A program made the translations under genes and the position numbers. The notes beneath the pieces are model-generated. The model had not been told where the DNA came from and did no database searches. It was given only the letters and a program-made list of their open reading frames with translations. From assembly GCA_020726505.1 (NCBI GenBank), contig JAHLEZ010000005.1, forward strand, positions 2,914,001 through 2,978,000: a stretch of 64,000 nt of DNA, in the 5' to 3' direction. Below are positions 36,065-47,396 of the stretch, piece after piece (position 1 is the stretch's first letter; the number at the start of each line of letters is the position of its first letter). Source of the stretch: Leptodontidium sp. MPI-SDFR-AT-0119. Lineage: Eukaryota; Ascomycota; Leotiomycetes; Helotiales; Leptodontidiaceae.

Positions 36065-36296
36065 GGTATATCTTATGACACGATGTTATGAAACTCAGTA
36101 TTGTTATACATTTCTCCAAAAAGAGTCGGGGTTCTGTAGCTTCCGGATACTGCAAAGAATTAACAAAAAAATTGACGGCAAGAGTTCAATAGTTCTGATA
36201 ATTCTATACTTAGGCACAGGTGTGGAAATGGACTTTGTATTGTCTGCCTGATTCAGAGACCACAGCCCGCAATTAATTATTCGTCAAGCTGACGAT

Positions 36297-38878
36297 TTAA
36301 CGACGCTGTCTAACGGTACTGCCTTGTTCCATTTTAGATTCGGTGACCTCTTTTGTATCTTCAACTAACTCCTTGCCAATGAAAAATCTTTCATTCCCAT
36401 TCAAGCCTTCGTTTTCCAGCCACTTCTCAACCTCGCTATCACGCATCATATTTGCTCTATCGAGGACCTGAGCGACTGTGTCGTTTTGCATCTGCGCAAC
36501 TGTATGCCAACTCTGACCAACGAATGAAACCTTGGTCCGGAGGTGGAAGATGACCGTGATAGATAATATCGTGGAGATGTGAAGAATAAGACCTATGGTC
36601 ACTGCCATTATCCCCAATCTCCCACGAGGCACTATCACGGCCTCGAACTGGCTGATTGAGGGATTGGAGTCTCCATAATCAAACTGGGAGATTCTACAAG
36701 ATAGAGGTCAGTCCTCGCCAAAATTCTTTAGACATTCGAGAACAGTTACGAAAGGCTTAGATTGCCGAGATTCGCTTACCTGTCATAGTACTGCATCATA
36801 TTTACCACCGTAAAAAGAGCCTGGATCGCAGTGGCAATACTACCAGATTTCCTCAACGCGCCTTGAAAAATGGATGAAAGTGCGGGGTGAATCCCAAACG
36901 TATCGCCGTCCGTCATCCCGGTCATGCATTTCGTACACAATCCCCAAGTTCCTGATACGGGACTACTGGTGGTAGTTTGGTAGTCTGATACGTACTCCTG
37001 CATCCCCAATTGATGGTAGAATGGGGGAGTGAAATGATTTGATACCATCCCAAAGCCATAAGATCCATCTAGTGCCATTGTTAACCCTCCAGGGGTATAG
37101 TACCGTTCTGATGATGTTTCGAGCCTGGTGGCTTGAGTCCAACCTTGAGACTTTTCTAAGGTCAAGATTCCTCGATCGTTCAATGTCCTTTTCACACCAT
37201 CGGCACCTAGTTGGCGGAGCGCATCACCGGTATACAACACGGACGAGTCATTGCTTTTGCTTAGGGTTGGCTCGGTTCTTGGTGTAGATCCATTCACAGA
37301 GATCTCGGTATCGATGGCTGCGAAATGTGGGAAACAATAAGTTAACGAAACTGTTTGGAGGATTGGGTAGGTGGGTGGCGCTTTGAACGATTTCCATGTG
37401 GATGAGGCATCAACCGTCTCGTTCCACTCCCCGTCTCGGATTACGATTGTTGAATTTATTCTGGTCGACATTGGAGGTGCCCCGCGGTAATTGACTAGAA
37501 CGTAAGACAGTGGGTCAAGAAGAATGCTTTCGTTGAGGAGCGACGTTGATCGAGTTCCGAGAATGGGCAGTCTTCCAGGGTCGAAAAATGTGTTATTATA
37601 CTCCAATCTATTACCAGCCACGCACATCGAAATGGGTGATTCATTTTCGCTGCTTTGGGATGTAGGAGCCATCTGGCAGAGGAAGCTGACGAAATTGTCT
37701 GGCCCACGTTGAGCTTCTTTTGCTTTGGATCCAGTCCCGTTGAAAGTGGGAATCTGTCCAAGGAAATCGGCAGCGGAAGGGTCGAACATAATCCCGGGAG
37801 GAAGGTCTCCGATGGCTATTTCTCCACTTATCAATGGTTTAAAGCGGTAGCTCTCGCCATGCGGCCTCGACTCAAAGGTTAGATTTCGAATAAGCGGCTG
37901 CAAGCACACCACGTGGCTGTTTAGGAGAGTTCCATAACCGCTGAAGCTATGCAGCTGCTCACGAGTCGAAGGGTTTGGAATTGGTAGAAGGGCACGAACA
38001 AATGGCCCAGTGTCGTCAACATTGTGTTGAGTGTAATTGTTCGGAGTCGGTTCTGAATACTCCGCAAACACGGGGAAGTTTGCAGGTCGATAGCTCGTGT
38101 ATGTAGGTTCGTCGCCCAGTAGCTTCTTGTTGTAGAGAGTATAGGAGAAATTCCCATTCACAGCATACCCTGCAGTGTAAACCAGCTGAAAATCGGAGAT
38201 CAGGGCCGTCGAGATGAAGTAGGCGAGAACTGTCGTAGTACAGAGCGATATTGTGAGGCAAAGAATCATCTTGGAGTGGCGCCAGAAGTAACGAAGTTCC
38301 AGCAGCTCAAATGGCAGGCCTCCGCTAGAGCGTTGTATTGATAGAAAAGCGGATTTTCTGAGACGAAACCCAAGCGTTTCCAGAACCAGCGCCGCCAACA
38401 TCGATGTTGATAGACTTGATTGGACTGCTACTACTGTTCTTAGGACGGCAGAAGACAGAGTGACTGTCCTTTGGACATAGCCTTTCAATACCAACCACCT
38501 CCAAAAGGGAATACTTTCGTTGGCACACCATAGGAACCAGAGGAACCCAAGGATCATTAGTGCATATAGACTTCCAATGGTCACGACAACCATATTCCAA
38601 GTTCCAAGCTGCTCCTGAAAGGTCCGAGGCAGAATTTGATCATATGGTAGTGCTAGAGGTGAAGCAATTGATGTTGTGAACTTTAATGTGTCTCTGATAG
38701 ATCCAACAACAGTTGACGTCTCGAAATCAGAAAAGAAGCTTCCCGTTTAGTTATCAGCAACCGAGCCTTCCCTTGGTTTTTGAACTCCTCTATCCAGGCT
38801 GAATTTTGGAATTGCCAGCAAGGACCCATTTTCAGACGGTGTAACTGGCGAAACAGGCTCCGAAATCGATTCTGACAT
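36297..38878 (-). CDS. Large multi-pass/ectodomain membrane protein with in-frame stop near N-terminus
   Basis: The main frame, 38593-36780 and 36693-36297 (81 nt intron, phase 2), gives 736 residues. It has hydrophobic segments near the start (VVVTIGSLYALMILGFLWFLW), around residues 110-135, and close to the end (AVTIGLILHISTILSITVIF). Between them lies a large domain with many N-glycosylation sites and paired Cys, so it is probably outside the plasma membrane. Similar uncharacterised fungal membrane proteins are common; no enzyme motif is seen. The same frame is open further upstream to an ATG at 38878 (MSESISEPVSPVTP), but a TAA at 38749-38747 interrupts it. The 51 codons after that stop, including LPRTFQEQLGTWN, look coding. 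Either a small frame-preserving intron removes the stop or the gene is damaged and starts at 38593. Confidence 0.75.
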
Positions 38879-41162
38879 GTCTTCTTATTCCGTGCATTTG
38901 AAGGTGCATTTCCCAGGCAAGGCTGTATCAATTGACCGACCAAGACCAGAGCCGCAGCGTTCCGTTAATCGACAATAAATAGCCCAAACAAATGTCTCCT
39001 CGTCATGAAGAGTAACACCACCGGTTTGAAAGAACCCCGAAGATGGGGACTTGTGATCTGATCTGACAGTAGATGAATTCATTTACTATCTGCGAAGAAT
39101 GAAGCAGGATTTTATGAAGGAATAAAAGATATGAAGTCGTCCGCCGCAGCCTTATCGAAAACCACCTCCTAAATCCGTGGTGTCGCATGCGCTGGGCTGA
39201 TCCTACTGCCCGTATACCACAGCCACCTTGTAAATGTACTGAAAATGATAGTGGTTGCACGCCACACCTCACGGCAATTGGTGAGCGACTGTGGCGTCAC
39301 TCTGCACGCGAACTAAAAAGGACTTATTATGCTCTGCCACGAGTATATTTAGGCATGGGGCTCATTCGCAGTCGATCATCACCAATCTTGGGTCACAGTT
39401 GAGTGAAAGAGTTGTTCCTAAAGAAAATTCCGTTGCTGGCCTAAGAGCCTCTCATGGCTACGTCTAGTTCAATCGGCATCTGAGGCATCTCTGAAACTTA
39501 TCGCATCGAGTACACCTGTGGCTGCGATGATATGGTATTGCATGACCCTACTACCTCATGGCTACTGGAAGAAGACAACCGTCAACTATCGTATCGAGTA
39601 GTGATTCCACATTTCAGGGCGTGAAAAAGACAGCTTGATCTGCCCTGAATAACTTCAAAACAATAAACTTCTCAATCTCGAAGCGGAGCCAGCAACTTTA
39701 ATTCGAGTATGTATGCACTTGAATGCCGTGAGGAGAAATGCGATGTCAACCTCAATCCAACCTTCATAAGAGTGAATCCATTGATAACTGAGTGCTGGAG
39801 TCATATGACTTTTGAGGTGATCGCGAGAGGTGCACCATGATTGTACACCGCGAGCTAAGGATTGCAGACTAGGTTTCTATGCGGTGAAAGGTACTCAAGA
39901 GTGGATTTGAAGAGCTATGCAGGGAACAGATATCTACACGACGCCTGCATTTTTGTCCTATCAACCAAAGAATTAGACCAGGTGTAACTCATTCAATAAT
40001 TCGCAACCACTCCTGACGGCGACTCAGATGGATCCACTTTTGAAAACATTCGCTTGGCTCTAGCGAGATGCCCCCTCTTAATTTTAATGCTCGGCTAAAG
40101 TTCTGGCTTGTAAGTCGTAAATAAAGTCGGCCATTCAGATATCGAGATGCCTTGCAAGATAGACTTGCGGTCGTTAGGGCGCTAGTCGTAAAGTCAATTG
40201 GTCCTTGGTTTAGGGTCGCGATGGATAATTGATGACCGCAGCTCGGTGTTCAAGGTTTTCAGACACACAGCAATTTGAAGAGGGCAAGGCTGTCGGTATC
40301 CCAATGTTATGTCCTGATTATCTGCACTCGCCTTGCATCCCACTTTCCCGAAAAATGTACGTCAGGTCCTGTCTTGAACAGTACCATTTGACACTCGTGG
40401 GGTTGATGTCGTTCAGGCTCGGCAGGTCCTAAAACGTAGGGCCAAGTTTGAGAATCAAGATATCTTCGTTCTCGGCATCAGGAAAAGAAGCAGCATTCTA
40501 GAACAATTAAAGTATGATGACGTAAATCTCGCGCTCGGTTAGTCCCCCGTTTCGGCGGACACTGTGATCGTATACGACGATGTAAGCAGCCCGCAGTGCC
40601 AAATCATCTCCTCCAGGGGCTCGCTTACATACACGTGACTCTGATGGCTGCGCATTCTGCACAGCCGCGGATTTAATTCTCTTGAGAGGTCGGAGGAACG
40701 AAAGCTCAAACACCGATTCCGTTGCTAAGCGCATAGAACTGTAACGGGAGCAGGTGTTACAGGACGCGGATTGACCGAAGATTCTGCATGTCGGACATGA
40801 GAAAAAACCGAGATGTGAAGTGACTCACAACGATCTGACGGCCAAGCCTCAATTCTACTCCGCTCCACTGGACCACTGCAAGTCTGCGGCAGAATCGACC
40901 CGCATTTTAGGTCAATTGCGCTACGCAAGCATTGAGTGGATTGGATGGCTAATGAAGTTGGGTAGATAGCCCGCCCCAGCCTCAGGCTGACCTGGAGATA
41001 AAACATCCCTCTTCCCTCACTTCAGATTCCTCTTCCTTTTCTTTCTCCCCAACAGTCGACATTTCGACATCATCTCTGCATCAATTGCAGACGTCACCCT
41101 TCCTCCTCACCTTGAGCGATCCCCCACGGGTCACCTAGGCCCGTCCTAACCCTATTTCATCA
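38879..41162. other. Long gene-free stretch
   Basis: About 2.3 kb with only short, unrelated open frames. Fragments such as 40507-41006 (-) have open frames of 75-93 codons but no family resemblance. It includes the promoter and leader of the bZIP gene at the right end. No repeat or RNA gene recognised. Confidence 0.5.
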
Positions 41163-42269
41163 TGGTGGGAGCAACAGCCAGCACCGTCAGCAACCCACGC
41201 GAGTCGGAGAACATCTTCTTCCAACCACAACAACGCCTCATCGAATACAAACCTCCTTGGAACAGCACAACGGTCTAATCAACATTTCCTTTGTCGTAAT
41301 AATAATCAATTACACTTACACCAACAACAACATCAAAACGGCCCTCAGTTTTCATTCGACTCTTCTTCCCAGGACCAGCAATTCGCATGGCCAGAGCTCG
41401 AACCGAGTGAATTCTTCTCGCCGGCATCATTATTGGCACTACCGACCGATCTTTCATTCAATCAGGATTACCTACTGGTACCGGATCAACACCAGGAGTT
41501 TGGGCTTAGTCCTTCATCTTCATTTGTTGCGGGGGCGGGAACGACGGAGTTCGGAGGCGCTGCTGCTGCTGCTTCAATTTTGGATCCTGTTGGCGATTTC
41601 TGGGATCACCTGTCTGCTGGAGACAACGACATGACGCTTGCCCATTTTAATCATCCCGGCCGGGTGGGAGACTCTCTCATAGACGTCTCTTCAACATATA
41701 TGGGCTCGCATGATCCACATCCAGCTGCGACAGACCTGGGAATGCCGGATACTACAGCTTTCCTCAACAGCAACCAACACCACACTCAGACTCTCTCGTC
41801 CACGTCTTCAACTGGCAATCTCTCTCCTGAGATGTATTCTCTTTCCAGTGCATATCATCCTGATATGACGGCTTCGAATCTATCCGATAATTCCTCGGAC
41901 AATTTCAACCCTTCTGATCTTTTCGGGGAGCATCATTCTCACCCCCATTCTCATCAACATCATCAACAACAAAGAGCTCCCAGCAATCCTTCCCCCATTT
42001 CTTCAAACTCAACTCCCAAATCGAGCAAATCAGCCAGCAAAACTCACCATTCACCAATTGAAACACCTGGACCGAACCCAACTTCGAAAATCCAAAAACG
42101 CACACTTAATACCCTCGCCGCCCGTCGTTACCGTCAGAAACGCGTCGATCAAGTCTCTTCTCTCGAGACTTCTCTCAAAGAGACGCAAGACGAGCGCGAT
42201 GAATTGAAGCTCAAGGTCGCGAGACTAGAGGCTGAAGTTGAGGTTTTGCGAGGGCTGGTGAAGAAGTGA
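41163..42269 (+). CDS. bZIP transcription factor (IDI-4/GCN4-like group)
   Basis: The C-terminal 60 residues form a bZIP: basic region NTLAARRYRQKRVDQ followed by a leucine-heptad coil LETSLKETQDERDELKLKV to LRGLVKK at the end. The rest is a Ser/His/Gln-rich activation region with FDSSSQDQQFAWPELEPSEFF and SFNQDYLLVP. The long frame has no ATG before residue-equivalent MTLAHF, so an upstream exon is required. A consistent model is exon 1 41163-41274 (MVGATASTVSNPRESENIFF...) joined in phase 0 to TTT TCA TTC at about 41351 after a CCCTCAG acceptor. The donor (GTCTAA) is weak. Alternatively 41163-41277 is a short upstream ORF, and the true start lies elsewhere. Such factors control stress and amino-acid starvation responses in the nucleus. 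Confidence 0.78.
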   Translation, partial: WWEQQPAPSATHASRRTSSSNHNNASSNTNLLGTAQRSNQHFLCRNNNQLHLHQQQHQNGPQFSFDSSSQDQQFAWPELEPSEFFSPASLLALPTDLSFNQDYLLVPDQHQEFGLSPSSSFVAGAGTTEFGGAAAAASILDPVGDFWDHLSAGDNDMTLAHFNHPGRVGDSLIDVSSTYMGSHDPHPAATDLGMPDTTAFLNSNQHHTQTLSSTSSTGNLSPEMYSLSSAYHPDMTASNLSDNSSDNFNPSDLFGEHHSHPHSHQHHQQQRAPSNPSPISSNSTPKSSKSASKTHHSPIETPGPNPTSKIQKRTLNTLAARRYRQKRVDQVSSLETSLKETQDERDELKLKVARLEAEVEVLRGLVKK

Positions 42270-44011
42270 TGGTTTCGTTCTTGTTTTCTTTCAGCTAGGA
42301 CTTGTAGGGGTGGGAGGATGTCAGCTAGAGGTTTTGGGATTGATGGAGAGGGGGAGAGTAAGAGGGATAAGATAGATGAGGCTTCAGACGATGTCGGTTA
42401 TGTAGATAATGGATCATAAATTTTCTTTGTTTGTAGAAAATATGGTTCAGATCGGCAAATTTTGTTTAATCATTGCACTCTGTTCGGGATATCATGACTG
42501 TGAAATTGAAGGTTTGGGACTTACTCGCTTTGTAATTTACTCTCCGGAAACTCACTCGCCTTCTAACTATCTGGCATTGGATTGGATTGGATCGAGTTGA
42601 ACCATGCTGGTTGCTGCTGTTTTAATCCGAACTCTATTTGATGTGCAAGTATCTTCAGATATTTATATATTCCTGCTTCCTCCCCTAAGGAAGTAGACTC
42701 ATTCTACATACAAATCCTCCAAGAATGATCGCATCCAAACTCACCATGAGTCGACTTGCACTCACTCACGCACGCAAACCACATACGGAGCAAGTACCAC
42801 AAAACACCAACAGTACAAAAAAAACCACCAGCGGCACTCCAAAAAGTTCATGTAAATCATCCCGTATGCTCTTTCTACCCCACACCTCGGAAATTTAACT
42901 TATCACCACATACCACACTTCATTGTAAGGAGGTATCTCATCTCACACCCACCTCAATTCCAAGTTTCCCAGAGCACTCACTCACCCGCTCCCTTCCCAG
43001 CCTCCCCTCCATACCTCCATACCTCCATACCTACGTACCTCAGGTACACAGAGACGGAGAATCAAAAACACACCCCAACCATACCCTGACCTTAATCCCT
43101 CCCCAGCAACCTTGAAGTTAACCCCAAGACCCACTAAGATACGCTAATGCAATGCATGTAATATTTTGTTCCCATCACCGTGAGACACTATGAGTCATTC
43201 TCGCTCATCCGCTTCTTGCCGAGGGGTGGTGGGGTTGAGGTGGGGAAGCGAGACAAGACCCCTGAAAAATCGAATGGGACTTCAGGTACTTAGAGTCACG
43301 TGGGGACGGATGTTGACTTTCTTTTGGGTGGTTAGGTGGAGGAAGGAGTGAGTTTGTTGGTCGATGCGTTTAGATGTGTGTTTGGATTTGTATATGTAGG
43401 TAGGTAGTGGGTAGGCATTTTACTGTGTGGCAAATAAGTAGCGCATGGTGACTCGAATCCGTGTTACTTGTCGCCATACGTCTTCTGGCGAAGCCACCCT
43501 GCATACAGACCTATGCACGTATGCTTTTAATACCCTAAAGTCTGCACCAGATTTTCCATCAGTTCTTCCATCAATATTTACATCAAAAATGCTTACATCG
43601 ATCTGTCTTTTCTTTGGAACTAACTTTCTATCAATTTTTTGTCAATATTTTATCAGCCCGCCTACTTCGGCGGCAATGTGTTTAGAATATATTTGGCCTG
43701 ACAGAGGTTCAGCCTTTCGCAGGGACTGAGCTTCGGTCGCAAAACATTTCAGAAATTTAACTCTTTGGGATCTTTACATGTGTTTATATATCTTTGCGGT
43801 AACCAAATCAAACCGAACACCTAATGTCGAAGCTGTCAATGCGGGGTTAGCGCAGAGGTCACGCATTGCTCGCATCTCATCTACTTCTTCTCAACCCCCT
43901 CACTCTCAGTATCACTCCCACTCGATCTCACCAACCTCCCTTCATCCCCTTTCCCCAGACGGTCACTTTATCCAACTCTAACTCGACCCAAAATCAAGAA
44001 AATCCGCCACC
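42270..44011. other. Intergenic region with simple repeats
   Basis: 3' flank of the bZIP gene and promoter of the APH-like gene. Three tandem copies of CTCCATAC lie at 43007-43030 in a C-rich stretch. Small plus-strand frames (42756-43115, 43445-43729) are low complexity. Nothing else seen. Confidence 0.5.
43007..43030. repeat. Three tandem copies of CTCCATAC
   Basis: Three perfect 8-base copies in C-rich intergenic DNA. Confidence 0.8.
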
Positions 44012-44707
44012 ATGGTGGCCGGACAGACCACCTTCACCAACGGCGAGGGCACCATCACCAAAGCCTTCAAAAATATGACATCGTACAACAAACACGGGGT
44101 CAACGTGGCCAAGAAATGGGTTGAACAGCGGATCCGGAATGAGGCCACTGCACTGCAGTTCATCAAAGAAAACACCGCCATTCCCGTTCCCGCGGTGTCC
44201 GACGTGGGCGAAGGGAAGGATGGCTACTACCTCACAATGGAGTTTTTCGACAGCATTCCGCTCGACGAGATTGGAGACAGATGCCACATGCCATCTAAAC
44301 CCGACCACACGGCCAGGAATTGCGAACGATGCCGGCAGCTTGCGGGAGTCAACGCCGCGAAGTTTGTGCAGGGGGTGTTGTCCCCAGAACTCGAGCGGCT
44401 GAGATCAACACAAACAGGCCTTAGCGGCACCATTATCCCGCCGCCTTGGATAACCGAGCATGACAGAAGGGAGGAGTGGACGGTAAAGGAGTCCTGCACG
44501 CCGGATTTCGTCTTTCATCATGGTGATTTTGGACCGCATAATGTGATGATGAACTCCAAGACGTTGAAGGTGCTTTGTGTATTTGACTGGGAGAACGCTG
44601 GCTATTACCCCCGGGATTTCTTTGTGTTCCCCCTTACCATGGAAGAATATTACGACTTCTACAAAGATACGGCCAGAGTCGAGAAATATGTAAGCTTGAT
44701 TGCGTAG
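44012..44707 (+). CDS. APH-family phosphotransferase (aminoglycoside/choline kinase fold)
   Basis: A single exon of 231 residues with a short spacing to a near-consensus start (GCCACCATGG). ATP-site elements: EATALQFIKENTAIPVPAVSDV and YLTMEFFDSIPLDEI (hinge). The catalytic loop is FHHGDFGPHNVMM, giving the HGDxxxxN Brenner motif, followed by the metal-binding FDWENAGYYPRDF. The protein is shorter than most fungal APH proteins at its N-terminus, lacking much of the glycine-rich lobe. Fungal members of this family are numerous and mostly of unknown substrate; resistance function should not be assumed. Cytosolic by lack of signals. Confidence 0.9.
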   Translation: MVAGQTTFTNGEGTITKAFKNMTSYNKHGVNVAKKWVEQRIRNEATALQFIKENTAIPVPAVSDVGEGKDGYYLTMEFFDSIPLDEIGDRCHMPSKPDHTARNCERCRQLAGVNAAKFVQGVLSPELERLRSTQTGLSGTIIPPPWITEHDRREEWTVKESCTPDFVFHHGDFGPHNVMMNSKTLKVLCVFDWENAGYYPRDFFVFPLTMEEYYDFYKDTARVEKYVSLIA

Positions 44708-45798
44708 TACCAAGCGCCCGGTTGAGCCTGGACTGGATGGATGGATGGATTCTGCCGTTGGCCGTTTCTGTATGTAAGTTACAACCACAGTCACTTTTCC
44801 AATAAGTGACCGAAAGCGCAATCCAGGCTTTGCATATGAAAGTGGGTCACAGATGGGAAAGTTGATGAGAGGTTTGACAGGAGGACAGTTGGAAGAATTG
44901 ATGGGCTACGCATTGGGCGGCAACAGTTGAATCAAAGTAGAATTTAATTTCGGATGCTGCCTAGAATTTGCACTATTCTCATCAATTCTTCCACCGGTCC
45001 TCCAAATCTCCTTGTGTTTAACCTTTTGTTTCTCGAGGCTTAGTACGCTATCATCCCCATGCTTCTTCATCGGAGGTTCGGCTTCCTCTCTGATCTTACC
45101 TGCGTCGTTACTTGATCATACGAGGGTATCCGGGAATGATGCTATTGAATCCGGGCGCAAAGATGGTTCATGCTATTATTCTTGGATCATACCCATTGCC
45201 ACTGGGCAGAAATATAAATGTAATACTGTAGCAGATCTATCTTATAAATCAAAAACGAGTCTTAACTCACTGGGAGGTTCAAATCGTGCATGCATGGGCC
45301 TTCAGACACCCAGAAATGCTTCATCAATTGCGGCAGACAGAAGCTCTCCCGAACTTCCAAGTTATACTAAAATGTTCCATTGTCCATGTACATTTGTATC
45401 AAACATGAGAAAGAGCAGTCTTAACCACCTGCTTCTTCCTCCTCCTCCATTTCAGCGGAGAGAAATAACCTCTTTCTTCGACTTGTATATAATTTCTTAG
45501 TGTATCATATTAAAAGTTGAATTTCTCTTCCCTTTCTCTCTCTCTCTCTCTGTGTGTGTCCTTTTCTTCCTTCGTATTACCATTTCATACTCATCACAGC
45601 ATAATTTATTACATCATTTATTCATTCGCACATACCGTCCCCTCTTCCTTAGTTTAACCACACTCTCCGCAATCCCAAATCCCATCCTCCCCTCCTTCTC
45701 TCCCATCCCACCCATTCCCCTATCTCCACCATCAACCAAACTCCCAAGCCGCAACCTCATCCTCCTCAACCTCTCATCAACCGAGCCGTTCCCAAACT
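44708..45798. other. Intergenic region with dinucleotide tract
   Basis: Contains a pure (TC)8 tract at 45535-45550 followed by (TG)4 to 45558, in a pyrimidine-rich leader just upstream of the next gene. No supported gene; the 162-codon frame at 45012-45500 is not recognisable. Confidence 0.5.
45535..45558. repeat. Microsatellite (TC)8 followed by (TG)4
   Basis: A perfect dinucleotide tract in a pyrimidine-rich region 5' of the unrecognised gene at 45799. Confidence 0.85.
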
Positions 45799-47262
45799 AT
45801 GGCCCTCACTCAGCTCATCCAGGGCACGATTCCTAGTCGTAGCGACGACGGCAGAGAACAACGTGCTGTGGATGACGCCGTTGCGGTGGAAGCTGAACAA
45901 GAGAATCTGAGAATACAACTAGAAGACTTCTGTGGAAGCTGTCATCTCGCTATTAGTATTAAATGTTTTAACAGTATTCTGCTATGACTAAGCACGATCA
46001 GTCATGTGCCGTGGGTTGCAGTATCAAACCTGGAAGGATGAGGCGGCCCACAAAGTTCTTCTCATGGATGCTTCTGTCTCAGGATCAAATTCCCTATCCA
46101 CTCCTTCAGCAATCACCAATCCGCCATTCTTCAGATTCAAAAGAGCCACTCAAATCTGACACTCATTAATTGGATCCCAGAAATTGAACAACTCCGCAAA
46201 GCTGCGGCTGCTTCATTGGCGCTGGTGGTCCGTTAAGTTCATGTCGATTCCTTTGTAGACTAAAACATCTCCGGACTTGTTTTAGCCTCCTATAGATGGC
46301 CCAAGTCGATTTCCATGTACCGGTCGTCATCGATCCACGACTTGTCACTGGTGATGACAGGAGTGGAAGTGGTTCACCCCTGACGATCGGATCTCGCTTT
46401 TCAGGAAGCACATTGAGAATCAGTGATGATGGATCTACTTCAAGTACCGAAGATTTGGCTTTGCATCCAGCAAGACCCGTCATCACATCTCACGAGGTCT
46501 CTAGTCGGACCGCCACCAATGAGGCTGTCCTTGGCAGAAGAGTTGCAGATACAGGTATTAATTTCGGCCCTATGATTTGAAGTTCTGTACTTCAGGTGAG
46601 TACTGACTAACGCTGTATTAGGATCTTACTTCATCACTACTTCCAGATCTCGCTACGGTTTGGTCGAAGTCAATCAACAGACTGAACTATTAGGATCATA
46701 CGATCCTGACGCCCCTGTGTCATCTGCAGCAACTGTAGAATACTTTGATCCTCGCAAAGAAAGAAAGGTAAGAGACATACGACACACCAAATTACAAGAA
46801 CTAAGTAGCATAGCGTCGGTTGCAACATAATGCCGCAAAGAAAGGCAACGGCAACGTTACCTCTGCTCGTGGCAATATGGACTCACCCGCACCATCGAGA
46901 CCACTACCAGCATATCTGGTCTCCATGAGTCGACATTGGAGCCTGTAGTGCTTCGACATCGTGAACCCATTCAATCGGTACTGGAACTAGAAAGCCAAAG
47001 CAGTTTCGTTGATCACCCAAGTGAAAATCTAAACGATCAAAATTCCCCCACTGGACCCCCCGAAGACGACCGCGGGGAACAAAACCATCAGATACTACAG
47101 GAGGTGGAGTCAAACGTCTCACCACCGTCCACATTACTGCGAGAGATGTACTCCGGACAGTTACCAAAACGGCAACTTGCAAAGGTTCAAAGCATCAAAA
47201 TGCCCATCATTGCAGAGGAGGGTTCTCGGCCATCCTTCCCGGACATAGCCTCCCCAAGGTAG
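45799..47262 (+). CDS. Unrecognised multi-exon gene
   Basis: Several open segments with compatible splice signals suggest one gene. Exon 1 from ATG 45799 encodes MALTQLIQGTIPSRSDDG. A second is joined after a GATCAG acceptor and contains LQYQTWKDEAAHKVLLMD. A third holds LTLINWIPEIEQLRKAAAAS. One at 46296-46552 has MAQVDFHVPVVIDPRL; one runs from about 46622 to 46767 (SYFITTSRSRYGLVEV); the last holds HREPIQSVLELESQ to 47262. One junction between about 46800 and 46930 needs a frame change I could not resolve, so a frameshift or a missed intron remains possible. No domain, signal peptide or membrane segment is visible; the sequence is Ser/Glu/Pro rich and probably disordered, with a short helix. 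No function is proposed. Confidence 0.45.
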
Positions 47263-47396
47263 GCTACCATCAGCAGCTGATTAAGGAAGAACCGCCATCT
47301 GAGTCGAAAATCACCGTTCAACATTTGACGACGTCGTTCGAGATCGATCCAATATTTCATCAATCAATTCAGCTTTTCGTGATACAAATGCTTCAA

